A stretch of DNA of 26,623 bases from JAIXRY01 sp964444515 (GTDB taxonomy: Bacteria > Patescibacteriota > Minisyncoccia > Phycocordibacterales > UBA9973): NCBI GenBank assembly GCA_964444515.1, contig CAYUGY010000006.1, positions 1-26,623 of the forward strand. Direction: 5' to 3'. Below the pieces are notes generated by a model. It saw nothing but the letters and a program-made list of their open reading frames with translations, ran no database searches and was not told where the DNA came from. A program made the translations under genes and the position numbers. Numbering within the stretch: position 1 is the stretch's first letter; each line of letters starts with the position of its first letter. Positions 12,800 through 21,255 of this stretch are shown here, one piece after another.

Positions 12800-13380
12800 T
12801 GGAACAAAACATTGAAAAAACAACGGAAACAATAGCTCCTTCTCAAAAAGAATCTTGGTTAGATATTCTCAAATTTGTTATTACCGTACTTGCAATCGTC
12901 ATTCCTATCCGCGTTTTTGTCGCTCAACCATTTTTGGTTGATGGACTTTCAATGCATCCAACACTTGCAAATCATGACTATTTGATTGTCGATGAAATCT
13001 CCTATTATCTTGGACATATACAACGAGGAGATGTAGTTGTCTTTCGATATCCAGAAGACCCATCAAAACATTTCGTCAAAAGAATGATTGGGCTTCCAGG
13101 AGAAACAGTTACTCTAAAAGAAGGTGTAGTAACAATCAAACAAGTTGATGGAACAATACTCACCCTGAACGAACCGTACCTTACACACCATTCGACAGAT
13201 AACGGCACCTACGAAGTACCAGCAAACAATTATTTTGTCCTCGGAGACAATAGAACAAATAGTGCCGATTCACGATACTGGGGATTTGTTCCAAAAAAAG
13301 ACCTAACAGGACGAGCACTCATTAGATTGTACCCATTCAATAAGATTGATTTATTCCCTGGAGAAGAACGCTACCAATAA
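12799..13380 (+). CDS. lepB: Signal peptidase I
   Basis: The protein has 193 residues, the short single-anchor type. It cleaves signal peptides of exported proteins at the outer face of the membrane. One hydrophobic helix (about 23-42) is followed by the box with the catalytic Ser51 (LSMHPTL), the box around YLIVDEISY, the general base Lys94 (HFVKRMIGLPGE) and the late GDNRTNSADSR box (about 152-162). These give the Ser/Lys dyad of family S26. Substrates in this window likely include the pilin-like proteins and the lysozyme-like protein. The ATG at 12799 is at the foot of a long hairpin. The gene leads a four-gene plus-strand run, with hisS 16 bases downstream. Confidence 0.95.
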   Translation: MEQNIEKTTETIAPSQKESWLDILKFVITVLAIVIPIRVFVAQPFLVDGLSMHPTLANHDYLIVDEISYYLGHIQRGDVVVFRYPEDPSKHFVKRMIGLPGETVTLKEGVVTIKQVDGTILTLNEPYLTHHSTDNGTYEVPANNYFVLGDNRTNSADSRYWGFVPKKDLTGRALIRLYPFNKIDLFPGEERYQ

Positions 13381-13396
13381 CCTACTAAAAAATATT

Positions 13397-14713
13397 ATGT
13401 CTGAAAAAAAACAAGAAAAGAAAACTGAAACAAAAGCTGTCAAAAAAGAATTGGCAAGTCCTCGCGGTATGCGAGATATCAGTGGTGATACCTATTATCA
13501 ATTCCAAGGTTTTTTTGAAAAAGCACAAGAAGTTGCAATGTATTACGGTTTCAAACCATACGAAACACCGATGCTTGAATTCGAAGAAGTATTCACCGGC
13601 ACCATCGGCGAAGGAACTGATATTGTCGACAAAGAAATGTACACTCTTCGTACCAAAGGTGGTGACAAATTGGCACTTCGACCAGAACACACTGCAAGTT
13701 TGATGCGTGCGTATATTGAACACGGAATGCAATCACTTCCACAACCGCTTATGTGGTACCAATATGGCCCAACATTTCGTCATGACAATCCTCAAAAAGG
13801 ACGATATCGACAATTTTACCAATTTGATTTGGATGTACTTGGTAGTGAAAAAAGTATCGTTGATGCACTGGTGATCAAAACAGCAATTACTATCCTCGAA
13901 GAAGCTGGAGCAAAAAATCTGACTGTTGATATCAACTCAATTGGCGACAAAGATTGCCGAAATGCGTATGTTCGTGAATTGACGAACTATTACAAAAAAC
14001 ACCTCGACAAACTGCCTGCGATCGACAAAGAACGCTTGAAGACCAATCCACTTCGTATTCTCGATTCAAAAGAAGAAAAAACAAAAGAAATCAATGAAGA
14101 CGCACCTGCAGCAGTCGCCTCTTTGTGCCCTGCGTGTAAACGTCACTTCAAAGAAGTGCTTGAGTACCTAGAAAGCATGGAAGTGAATTACACGATCAAC
14201 AAAAATCTTGTTCGTGGTCTTTCATACTACACTCGTACCGTGTTTGAAATTATTGAAGTTGGAGATGAGAATACTCCATCTATGGCAATTGCTGGTGGTG
14301 GACGTTATGACTATTTGGCAAAAAATCTTGGTGCCAAAAAAGATATTCCTGCAATGGGAATGGCAATTGGTGTTGATCGTATCGTTGAAGCACCATGGTA
14401 TGCAAAGCTTGCTCCACGCATCATGAAGAAACCAAAATTCTATTTCATCCAACTTGGTTTTGAAGCAAAACTAAAATCATTGAACGTACTCGAAATATTG
14501 CGCAAAGCACATATTCCAATTATGCAAGAATTATCAAAAGACAGTCTTGGTGCACAACTTGGTGTTGCAGAAAAAAGTGAAGTTCCATATGCACTGATTC
14601 TCGGACAAAAAGAAGCACTTGAAGACGCGGTGATTGTTCGTGATATGACCACACGTTCACAAGAGACTATTAAAATCGCTAAGTTGGCTGAATATTTGAA
14701 GAAGTTAAAATAA
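13397..14713 (+). CDS. hisS: Histidyl-tRNA synthetase
   Basis: The protein has 438 residues from the ATG at 13397, chosen because the upstream in-frame codons overlap lepB. It charges tRNA-His. It is a class II synthetase: a Lys-rich N-terminal extension of about 20 residues, SPRGMRDI (about 24-31), ALRPEHTASLMRA, motif 2 FRHDNPQKGRYRQFYQFD (about 129-146), the HisA-type signature LVRGLSYYTRTVFEI (about 272-286), GGGRYDYL, and motif 3 AMGMAIGVDRI. The C-terminal 95 residues form the anticodon-binding domain. A CPAC motif near 254 followed by CKRH is unusual and could bind metal. It lies 16 bases after lepB and 15 bases before def. Confidence 0.96.
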   Translation: MSEKKQEKKTETKAVKKELASPRGMRDISGDTYYQFQGFFEKAQEVAMYYGFKPYETPMLEFEEVFTGTIGEGTDIVDKEMYTLRTKGGDKLALRPEHTASLMRAYIEHGMQSLPQPLMWYQYGPTFRHDNPQKGRYRQFYQFDLDVLGSEKSIVDALVIKTAITILEEAGAKNLTVDINSIGDKDCRNAYVRELTNYYKKHLDKLPAIDKERLKTNPLRILDSKEEKTKEINEDAPAAVASLCPACKRHFKEVLEYLESMEVNYTINKNLVRGLSYYTRTVFEIIEVGDENTPSMAIAGGGRYDYLAKNLGAKKDIPAMGMAIGVDRIVEAPWYAKLAPRIMKKPKFYFIQLGFEAKLKSLNVLEILRKAHIPIMQELSKDSLGAQLGVAEKSEVPYALILGQKEALEDAVIVRDMTTRSQETIKIAKLAEYLKKLK

Positions 14714-14716
14714 TAG

Positions 14717-14722
14717 TATTAT
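14717..14722 (+). promoter_or_regulatory. Possible -10 for a leaderless def mRNA
   Basis: TATTAT (5 of 6 consensus) at 14717-14722 sits exactly 6 bases before the def ATG at 14729. No TGn and a poor -35, so this is weak alone; it is listed because it has the same geometry as secA and other genes here. Confidence 0.3.
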
Positions 14723-14728
14723 TTGAGT

Positions 14729-15241
14729 ATGAAAGAAATTGTACAAGACGGAAATCCTGCCCTACGAAAAAAGGCACTTCCTATTCCTGTCAAAGATATT
14801 ACAAGTAAAAAAGTGCAAAAACTACTTGCAGAAATGAAAGAATCACTTCATTCACAAGAAGACGGTTTGGCAATTGCTGCACCACAGATTGGTGAATCTT
14901 ACAGAATCTTCGTTGTTGCGGGCTCCCTCTTTGCAACCAAAAGTAACCCAGAACCAAATGATGAAGTCTATATCAACCCAGAAATAATCAAAACGTCTGC
15001 AAAGAAAGTTTGGCGTGATGGCGAAGGATGTTTGTCTGTGCGCTGGCAATATGGCAAAGTAAAACGCTATACCAATGTCACCATCAAAGCTTTTGACGAA
15101 GAAGGTAACGAATTCACTGAAAGTGCCGGCGGACTTCGCGGTCATATCTTCCAACACGAAATTGATCACCTTGATGGAATCTTATTCATCGATAAAGCGG
15201 AAAATCTTCGAACAGAACATCCGGAACATTTCCATGAATAA
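14729..15241 (+). CDS. def: Peptide deformylase
   Basis: The protein has 170 residues from the ATG at 14729; an in-frame TTG at 14723 is less likely. It removes the formyl group from new proteins. All three family motifs are present: GLAIAAPQIG (46-55, where the usual GxGLAAPQ has Ala at its second Gly), EGCLSV (99-104) with the metal-binding Cys101, and HEIDHLDG (143-150) with His143, His147 and catalytic Glu144. It overlaps fmt by 8 bases, so formyl removal and formyl addition are translationally coupled, an arrangement common in bacteria. Confidence 0.96.
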   Translation: MKEIVQDGNPALRKKALPIPVKDITSKKVQKLLAEMKESLHSQEDGLAIAAPQIGESYRIFVVAGSLFATKSNPEPNDEVYINPEIIKTSAKKVWRDGEGCLSVRWQYGKVKRYTNVTIKAFDEEGNEFTESAGGLRGHIFQHEIDHLDGILFIDKAENLRTEHPEHFHE

Positions 15242-16094
15242 AAAGATTATTTTCTTTGGAACACCTGACGTAACAATACAAATACTTGAAGACTTGAAAG
15301 CTTCAGGTTTTTTACCTGTGACAATAGTTACAAATCCTGATGTCGCGATTGGGCGCCACCAAGTCATCACTCCTTCTCCGACAAAAGTCTGGGCTATAGA
15401 AAATAGTGTTCCTGTATTACAACCAGTAAAAATTGATACTGATTTCGTAGAGCAAATAAAAAGTCTTGCTCCCGACCTTGCTATTGTTGTTGCGTATGGC
15501 AAGATTCTTCCACAAACACTGATTGATATTCCAAGTTTTGGAACAATCAATATTCACTATTCCCTACTTCCAAAATATCGCGGAGCAACACCAGTTGAAA
15601 GTGCTGTGCTACATGGCGACGAAGAAACAGGTGTTTGTATTCAACAGATGGTCTATGAACTAGATGCAGGAGATATTTTGGCAGAAGAAAAAGTTGCAAT
15701 TGATTCAAATGAAAAAGCTTTTGAACTTCGTGCGAGATTAAATATCATCGCCGGAGGAATGCTGACAAAAATTCTACCAGTTCTATTTGAAAACAAGATT
15801 ACTCCAATACCTCAACAAGGCGAGATTTCTAGATGCGGAAAGATCAAAAAAGAAAATGGCCTGATAACCGAAGAAGAATTAAAGGGTGCAGAATCTGACA
15901 CAAAAACAGCGCGAAATTTGTGGAACAAATTTCGCGCCTACACCCCCTGGCCTTCCCTCTTCTTTTTCCATAAAGATAAAAGAATTAAAATAACCGAAGC
16001 CACATTTCAAAACAACCAATTCATCATCCAAAAAGTCATTACCGAAGGCAAAAAAGAAACGGACTACAAAAATTTCTTGGAAAATTTTGAATAA
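15234..16094 (+). CDS. fmt: Methionyl-tRNA formyltransferase
   Basis: The protein has 286 residues from the ATG at 15234, chosen because MNKKIIFFGTPD is the family start. It formylates initiator Met-tRNA using 10-formyltetrahydrofolate. The catalytic residues fall at the same numbers as in E. coli: Asn106 and His108 in INIHYSLLPKYRG and Asp144 in YELDAGD. The C-terminal tRNA-binding domain is shorter than in E. coli (315 residues) but KTARNLWNKFRAYTPWPS is kept. It overlaps the end of def by 8 bases. An AT-flanked terminator follows. Confidence 0.95.
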   Translation: MNKKIIFFGTPDVTIQILEDLKASGFLPVTIVTNPDVAIGRHQVITPSPTKVWAIENSVPVLQPVKIDTDFVEQIKSLAPDLAIVVAYGKILPQTLIDIPSFGTINIHYSLLPKYRGATPVESAVLHGDEETGVCIQQMVYELDAGDILAEEKVAIDSNEKAFELRARLNIIAGGMLTKILPVLFENKITPIPQQGEISRCGKIKKENGLITEEELKGAESDTKTARNLWNKFRAYTPWPSLFFFHKDKRIKITEATFQNNQFIIQKVITEGKKETDYKNFLENFE

Positions 16095-16096
16095 AA

Positions 16097-16121
16097 AAAA
16101 TCCGGAACAAGTCCGGATTTT
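16097..16121. terminator. Terminator between fmt and the convergent four-helix gene
   Basis: A 10-bp stem AAAATCCGGA/TCCGGATTTT (16097-16106 with 16112-16121) with a 5-base loop. T4 on plus, A8 on the other side gives a U-rich tail on the minus strand. Confidence 0.8.
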
Positions 16122-16140
16122 CAAATCAATCTTTAGTCAG

Positions 16141-16620
16141 CTAGATTTCAATATTGATAGTAAACAAATCAAAATCTTTTTGCACAAGGTCTACGCCTAA
16201 TACTTTCTTTATTGATGGAAATAATTTACTTAAAATTCTTCCAAAAATAAACGGTAACATTAGATTTCCTAGTGCAAATAAAATTAAATTTACAGGAGAT
16301 TGCTGAACGTCTAACCTGGGAAGACTTGACCACACACAACCATAATACAAGCTGAGAATTAATCCGGCCGACACCAATAAATTAAATAATCTTGTTAGAT
16401 TATTTTTTGTAGCAGAATGCTGTCTTATTATTTCATAATTGTCGCCAACACCCATTTGGAAAAAATCAATTGCTATTATGATGACAGCGATAAAACCGAT
16501 CAAATAGCTTTGCCTGAATAATAGGGCCGTAATCAATACAAGAAATTCTACAATTCCCAAAATTGTTCTGATTTTTTCTCCTGTACCACAAGATTTTAAA
16601 ATAGTGATAAATTTTTTCAT
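16141..16620 (-). CDS. Unknown four-helix membrane protein
   Basis: The protein has 159 residues with four predicted hydrophobic helices (about 18-36, 38-55, 80-100 and 110-130), a basic N-terminus (MKKFITILKSCGTGEKIR) and an acidic hydrophobic C-terminus. The loop between helices 2 and 3 contains DNYEIIRQHSATKNN. I recognise no family. The gene is expressed alone from a near-consensus promoter and has a long (83-base) leader with possible alternative folds, rare in this compact genome. The ATG follows a run of A and T with no Shine-Dalgarno site. Membrane location is supported; function is unknown. Confidence 0.75.
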   Translation of the reverse strand: MKKFITILKSCGTGEKIRTILGIVEFLVLITALLFRQSYLIGFIAVIIIAIDFFQMGVGDNYEIIRQHSATKNNLTRLFNLLVSAGLILSLYYGCVWSSLPRLDVQQSPVNLILFALGNLMLPFIFGRILSKLFPSIKKVLGVDLVQKDFDLFTINIEI

Positions 16621-16703
16621 TTTTTTTATTTTTTTATTTTTTAAAGATCAGACACTCGAACACCTGATCCAGTTAAGGATGAGTATTCGAGTACCTTTTT
16701 ACC
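16621..16703 (-). promoter_or_regulatory. Leader with alternative hairpins before the four-helix gene
   Basis: The 83-base leader can form ACTCGAA/TTCGAGT (16653-16659 with 16685-16691) enclosing ATCC/GGAT, or GATCAG/CTGATC (about 16647-16652 with 16664-16669), which uses bases between and across the first stem. The two folds exclude each other. No known riboswitch motif is recognised. Confidence 0.4.
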
Positions 16704-16709
16704 TATTTT

Positions 16710-16739
16710 ATTATATCACGCTATATACCATTTTGTCAA
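16710..16739 (-). promoter_or_regulatory. Near-consensus promoter of the four-helix gene
   Basis: On the minus strand TTGACA (16734-16739), an 18-base spacer and extended -10 TGA-TATAAT (16710-16715), the best promoter in the window. Predicted +1 is near 16703. Confidence 0.85.
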
Positions 16740-16761
16740 GTATTTAAATTCAATTTTACCC

Positions 16762-17361
16762 TTATTTCACAAGGTTTTTTAGGAAAGTTTTGCGATGAAG
16801 TGAGCTTAGGTCACATTTTTTAATTGCTTCATAATGAGCCTTCGTTCCATATCCGACATGCTTTTCGAATCCATACACTGGATATTTTGTCGCCATTTTT
16901 CGCATATATCCATCGCGAGTGACTTTTGCAACAATCGAAGCCATCGCAATAACTGATTCTTTTTCATCACCTTTGATTATCGTTTTTTGATGGGCATATT
17001 CTTTTGGTGCACGCAAACCACCATCCAAAAGAATATGAGGCTCTAGTAGGTAGGCTCTAGGCACTAGCTTTTTGAGTGACATATTCAATGCTTTTTGAAT
17101 AGACGGAACAATACCGATCCTATCGATCATTTGTGCAGATACGGAAGTCACTACAAAATCACACTTCCCTTCTTTTTGCCATTGCTTGATTTGCACAAAC
17201 CATTCATTTCGTTTTTTCTCAGTCAATTTCTTTGAATCCTTGCTGTTGTGGAGATTTTTCTTCTTTGCTAATTTCTGTTCTAAAAATACAAAGGCACAGA
17301 CTGTTACCGGCCCAGCAACTGGCCCTCTTCCGACTTCATCAATTCCTACAACCATTTTCAT
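16762..17361 (-). CDS. rnhB: Ribonuclease HII
   Basis: The protein has 199 residues. It cuts RNA in RNA-DNA hybrids and removes misincorporated ribonucleotides. Asp and Glu of GIDEVGRGPVAGP (6-18), KDSKKLTEKKR (about 41-51), the Asp of LLDGG (about 113), and GDEKESVIAMASIVAKVTRD (about 131-150) are the family motifs. Two ATGs are possible, at 17361 and 17355. An extended -10 (TGA-TATACA, hexamer 17363-17368) would start transcription at 17356, one base before the second ATG, so 17355 may be the real start and the mRNA nearly leaderless. Neighbours are unrelated single genes on the same strand. Confidence 0.95.
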   Translation of the reverse strand: MKMVVGIDEVGRGPVAGPVTVCAFVFLEQKLAKKKNLHNSKDSKKLTEKKRNEWFVQIKQWQKEGKCDFVVTSVSAQMIDRIGIVPSIQKALNMSLKKLVPRAYLLEPHILLDGGLRAPKEYAHQKTIIKGDEKESVIAMASIVAKVTRDGYMRKMATKYPVYGFEKHVGYGTKAHYEAIKKCDLSSLHRKTFLKNLVK

Positions 17362-17362
17362 A

Positions 17363-17371
17363 TGTATATCA
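17363..17371 (-). promoter_or_regulatory. Extended -10 promoter of rnhB
   Basis: TGA-TATACA on the minus strand, hexamer 17363-17368, predicted +1 near 17356, within one base of the second candidate ATG. Confidence 0.45.
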
Positions 17372-17374
17372 TAA

Positions 17375-17402
17375 CAAAAAAAACAGCCTACTAGACTGTT
17401 TT
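17375..17402 (-). terminator. Terminator overlapping the end of the HAD-like gene
   Basis: Stem AAAAACAG/CTGTTTTT (about 17379-17386 with 17396-17403) encloses the TAG stop codon (17391-17393) in its loop; U-rich tail on the minus strand. It ends the HAD-like gene just before the rnhB promoter. Confidence 0.75.
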
Positions 17403-17906
17403 TGATAATAATTTTGGCAAAAGACTTTTCCAGTCTTTTGAGATGTCGGTGATGATACTTTCGTCGATAACAGTATTATCATTTGGATTCTTGTTTAAAA
17501 GATACAAATAAGAAATAGCACCACTCATCAAACCAAGCACTTCCAATCTATCATCAACAAAATGTGTGATTCTTTTTTCTTGAACAATACCCACTTTTTG
17601 GAACCGCTCTTCACAAAAAATAATATTTTTCTCAGGAACACCTGTTCTTTCAGAAAACAGATGGTCTCTCAACCACTTGATTGTCTTTCCTTCCCCCTCA
17701 GGTGTTTTGACCCGCGAAACAAGAAAAATATGTTCTCGAAATGGTGAACATGGACTGTTCCATAATTCACCTATTGATTGTATGGCACCAGAAACTTCTG
17801 GTGTATCTTGATAATTTTCAGGATCTTGCCATAAAGTGCGAACTGTTTCAGTTTTACACCTGTTGATTATGATGCCTCCAATATCGAGGCCGAGTATTGG
17901 TTGCAT
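17391..17906 (-). CDS. HAD-like hydrolase family protein
   Basis: The protein has 171 residues from the ATG at 17906. A GTG at 17933 is in frame, but it lies upstream of the predicted transcription start near 17925. The N-terminus ILGLDIGGIII resembles HAD motif I with Asp-x-Gly in place of Asp-x-Asp, IFLVSRVK (about 67-75) resembles motif II, and HFVDDRLEVL (about 122-131) resembles motif IV. This fits HAD-like folds of the 5'-nucleotidase type; substrate and even activity are uncertain because the second motif I Asp is absent. It is divergent from dnaE and shares a -35 region with it. Confidence 0.6.
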   Translation of the reverse strand: MQPILGLDIGGIIINRCKTETVRTLWQDPENYQDTPEVSGAIQSIGELWNSPCSPFREHIFLVSRVKTPEGEGKTIKWLRDHLFSERTGVPEKNIIFCEERFQKVGIVQEKRITHFVDDRLEVLGLMSGAISYLYLLNKNPNDNTVIDESIITDISKDWKSLLPKLLSKTV

Positions 17907-17931
17907 AAGTGTATATGTATATTCCGTCAAC

Positions 17932-17960
17932 ACTATAAATCATTCAATATCTTTTGTCAA
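17932..17960 (-). promoter_or_regulatory. Promoter of the HAD-like gene (shares its -35 with dnaE)
   Basis: Minus strand: TTGACA (17955-17960), 17-base spacer, TATAGT (17932-17937), predicted +1 near 17925, leader 19 bases. Confidence 0.7.
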
Positions 17961-17983
17961 AGAACTCTACTGACTGCTATAAT
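17954..17983 (+). promoter_or_regulatory. dnaE promoter (shares its -35 with the HAD-like gene)
   Basis: TTGTCA (17954-17959), 18-base spacer and extended -10 TGC-TATAAT (17978-17983). Predicted +1 is the A at 17990, three bases before the ATG. Confidence 0.75.
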
Positions 17984-17992
17984 AAGACAACT

Positions 17993-20900
17993 ATGAATCA
18001 AAAATTCGTCCATCTTCACGTCCATTCACACTATTCTCTCCTTGATGGACTTTCAAAGATTCAAGGTCTCGTGAAGACAGCCAAGGCTGATGGAATGACC
18101 GCACTCGCTTTGACTGATCACGGTGCGATGTATGGTGCGATTGAATTTTTCCAAGAATGCAAAAAGTACGATATCAAACCAATCGTCGGAGTTGAAGCAT
18201 ATGTTGCCATTCGTACTCGTCATGACAAAGAACCAGGGACTGACAACAAACGATATCACCTCACTCTACTCGCCAAAAATCAAACTGGTTACAAAAATTT
18301 GATGAAACTCGTTTCTTTGGCATACACCGAAGGATATTATTATAAACCACGTATGGACCGAGAAATTCTCGAAAAATATCACGAAGGAATTATTTGTCTT
18401 TCTGGTTGTCCTGGCGGCGAATTGGCAAATGCATTATTTGCCGGCAACATGGAACGTGCACACGAGGTTGTTACTGCGTACATCAACATCTTCGGCAAAG
18501 AAAATTATTTCCTTGAGGTAATGAAGCATGATGAAATCGAAGGCTATGACAAAGTCATCGAAGGTATCAAACAATTGTCACAAGAATTTGATCTACCGAT
18601 TGTCGGCACCTGGGATTCACACTATTTGCACCGAGAAGATTGGGAAGCCCAAGAAACGTTGATTGCTATCAATACAGGAAGTGATGTTGAATCAAATAAA
18701 CTCTCAATGAAATCTGGAAACTATTCATTCATTGATTCTGAAACAGCATTCAAAACATTTGAAAGTATTCCTGGTGCCTATGAAAATACACAAAAAGTCG
18801 CTGACATGATCGATATGGAAATTGAGCTTGGTAACTTGTATTTCCCCTACTATCCAATTCCCGAAGGCACAACTGCCGATAGTGAACTTCGAAAAATGAC
18901 GTACGAAGGATTTGAAAAAATCGGCGTAGAAAAAACAGAAGAAGCCATCAAACGTGCTGAATATGAACTCGATATTATCAAAATGAAAGGATACCCTTCA
19001 TACTTTTTAGTGGTGGCAGATTTGATGCAATTTGCCCGAGAAAGTCATATTTTTACCAATACTCGAGGATCTGCGGCTGGTTCATTCGTGTCATATCTGT
19101 GCGGAATTACGACCGTAAACCCGCTAGAGTACAACCTCCCTTTTGAGCGTTTCTTGAACCCTGACCGTCCATCAGCTCCCGATATCGATATGGACATTGC
19201 CGACAATCGTCGCGATGAGCTTATTGAATATGCACGTGTTAAATATGGTAATGAAAACGTAGCACAGATTGGAACATTTGGAACAATGGCCGCTCGTGGA
19301 GCCGTACGTGATGTAGCACGCGCAATGGGTTATCCGTATGGAGTTGGAGACAAAATTTCAAAATTAATCCCCATGGGAGTTCAAGGATTCCCAATGACCA
19401 TTGATCACGCAATTGAAATCACTCCAGAACTTAAAGAAATGTATGACAATGAACGTGATGTAAAAACCGTGATTGATATGGCAAAGAAAATCGAAGGAAA
19501 CGTTCGACACATTTCTGTGCACGCGGCTGGTGTGGTGATTTCACCTCGACCGCTTGTCGAATTCACCCCGGTACAGTTCGACCCAAAAGGAGGTAAATTG
19601 ATTACTCAATACGACATGTATTGCATCGAAGATGCAGGATTACCAAAATTCGATTTCTTGGGAATTCGTAACCTTTCATTCTTGGCAGAATCTGTTTCGC
19701 TGGTAAAACAAGTGTACGGTATTGATGTTGATATCCAGCGTATTCCAATGGATGACCCTCGAACATTCGGTATGCTTGCTCGGGGAGAAACTGAAGGAGT
19801 CTTTCAGTTGAACGGTGGCGGAATGACACAAAAATTGATCAAATTGAAACCAACAACGATTCACGATATCAACTTGATGGTAGCACTCTATCGTCCAGGG
19901 CCGATGCAGACGATCGAAGAGTACATCGACCGCAAACAAGGACGCAAACCGATTACTTTTTATCATCCAAAAATGGAATCATATTTGAAAACATCACTTG
20001 GTCTGTTGGTGTACCAAGACGACTTGTTGTTTACAGCGATCACGCTTGCTGGCTATGATTGGGGTGAAGTTGATAAATTCCGTAAGGCTGTTGGTAAAAA
20101 AATTCCAGAAGAAATGGCGAAGCAACACATTAAGTTCGTTGATGGTTGTCAGAAGTATTCTGGTATGACTGAAGCAGAGGCAGAGTTTATTTGGACACTC
20201 TTTGAACCGTTCCAAGGATACGGATTCAACAAGGCCCACGCGGCCTCATATGGACGTGTGTCATATCAAACAGCCTACATGAAGGCAAACTATACGGTGG
20301 CCTATATGACAGCGATGCTATCGGCCGAATCTGGCGATGTGGACACGATTGGTATTTATGTGAACGAATGTAAACGAATGAATATCAATGTGCTTCCTCC
20401 ACACATAAACGAAAGTTTTGGTGGATTTACGATCGTCAAAGAAAAAGACAAAACAATTGAACAAAGTCGAATGATTCGTTTTGGTCTATATACCATCAAA
20501 AACCTTGGTACAGATATTTCTGATGCTATCGTTGCAGAACGCAAGCGTGGCGGAGAATTCAAATCTATCGGAGATTTTCTTGATCGTATTCATCACAAAA
20601 ACTTGAACAAAAAATCACTTGAAGCATTAATCAAATCAGGATCATTTGAAGGACTTGCTTCTCAGGGCACCTTGATGGCAAATCTTGAAAAAATGCTCGA
20701 ATATCAACGTGAACATTCAAAAAATGCAGGGTCACAAGACTCACTCTTTGCTAGTGCCGGCATTGAATTACCTGCGCTTTCTCTTGCTCCAGGTCCAGAT
20801 ATTGGCATGAAAGAACGACTTGCCTGGGAAAAAGAATTGTTGGGATTGTATATTTCAGGACACCCGCTCCAAATGCATCGCGACAAATTGGCAAAATGTA

Positions 20901-21190
20901 CTAGTATCCGCGAAGTACTCCAAACTGGCAGAAAAGACAGTATCGTCAAAGTTTGTGGATCTATCGAAGGACTACGAAAAGTAATGACCAAAAAAGGCGA
21001 ACAAATGGCCTTTGCCAAATTGACTGATATGTCTGGAACCATTGAAGTAGTTCTCTTCCCCAAGAAATGGAACGATTGCAACAAATTCTTCACTGATGAC
21101 AACCTGGTGGTTATTGCCGGACGAATCAGTCTTCGTGAAAACGATAAAAGTGTCATGATTGAGGCGATTAAACCACTTGAAAATGAATAA
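17993..21190 (+). CDS. dnaE: DNA polymerase III alpha subunit
   Basis: The protein has 1065 residues from the ATG at 17993; an upstream in-frame ATG at 17954 lies before the predicted transcription start. It is the replicative polymerase. The PHP domain begins with HLHVHSHYSLLDG (7-20 region), and its metal-binding His residues look intact. The polymerase active site has Asp397 and Asp399 in PDIDMD and Asp554 in FDFLGI, matching E. coli 401, 403 and 555. NTRGSAAGSFVSYLCGI, GVFQLNGGGM, GYGFNKAHAASYG and a C-terminal OB fold (VCGSIEGLRKVMTKKG) follow. It is about 95 residues shorter than E. coli DnaE, mainly at the C-terminus. The mRNA is predicted to have a 3-base leader. Confidence 0.97.
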   Translation: MNQKFVHLHVHSHYSLLDGLSKIQGLVKTAKADGMTALALTDHGAMYGAIEFFQECKKYDIKPIVGVEAYVAIRTRHDKEPGTDNKRYHLTLLAKNQTGYKNLMKLVSLAYTEGYYYKPRMDREILEKYHEGIICLSGCPGGELANALFAGNMERAHEVVTAYINIFGKENYFLEVMKHDEIEGYDKVIEGIKQLSQEFDLPIVGTWDSHYLHREDWEAQETLIAINTGSDVESNKLSMKSGNYSFIDSETAFKTFESIPGAYENTQKVADMIDMEIELGNLYFPYYPIPEGTTADSELRKMTYEGFEKIGVEKTEEAIKRAEYELDIIKMKGYPSYFLVVADLMQFARESHIFTNTRGSAAGSFVSYLCGITTVNPLEYNLPFERFLNPDRPSAPDIDMDIADNRRDELIEYARVKYGNENVAQIGTFGTMAARGAVRDVARAMGYPYGVGDKISKLIPMGVQGFPMTIDHAIEITPELKEMYDNERDVKTVIDMAKKIEGNVRHISVHAAGVVISPRPLVEFTPVQFDPKGGKLITQYDMYCIEDAGLPKFDFLGIRNLSFLAESVSLVKQVYGIDVDIQRIPMDDPRTFGMLARGETEGVFQLNGGGMTQKLIKLKPTTIHDINLMVALYRPGPMQTIEEYIDRKQGRKPITFYHPKMESYLKTSLGLLVYQDDLLFTAITLAGYDWGEVDKFRKAVGKKIPEEMAKQHIKFVDGCQKYSGMTEAEAEFIWTLFEPFQGYGFNKAHAASYGRVSYQTAYMKANYTVAYMTAMLSAESGDVDTIGIYVNECKRMNINVLPPHINESFGGFTIVKEKDKTIEQSRMIRFGLYTIKNLGTDISDAIVAERKRGGEFKSIGDFLDRIHHKNLNKKSLEALIKSGSFEGLASQGTLMANLEKMLEYQREHSKNAGSQDSLFASAGIELPALSLAPGPDIGMKERLAWEKELLGLYISGHPLQMHRDKLAKCTSIREVLQTGRKDSIVKVCGSIEGLRKVMTKKGEQMAFAKLTDMSGTIEVVLFPKKWNDCNKFFTDDNLVVIAGRISLRENDKSVMIEAIKPLENE

Positions 21191-21201
21191 GTGGATAACT
21201 A

Positions 21202-21230
21202 TTGACATGTTGTAGATAGAAGAGTATTCT
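21202..21230 (+). promoter_or_regulatory. Promoter of the unknown gene 21256-21657
   Basis: TTGACA (21202-21207), 17-base spacer, TATTCT (21225-21230), predicted +1 near 21237. The 9-mer AGTGGATAA (21190-21198), one base from a DnaA box, lies immediately upstream. Confidence 0.65.
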
Positions 21231-21255
21231 GTAAGAGGCTAATGTTCTATTTATC

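Noticed and set aside
16621..16703. Known riboswitch or T-box leader
   Set aside because: No T-box sequence and no conserved aptamer core that I know is present; only alternative hairpins are seen.
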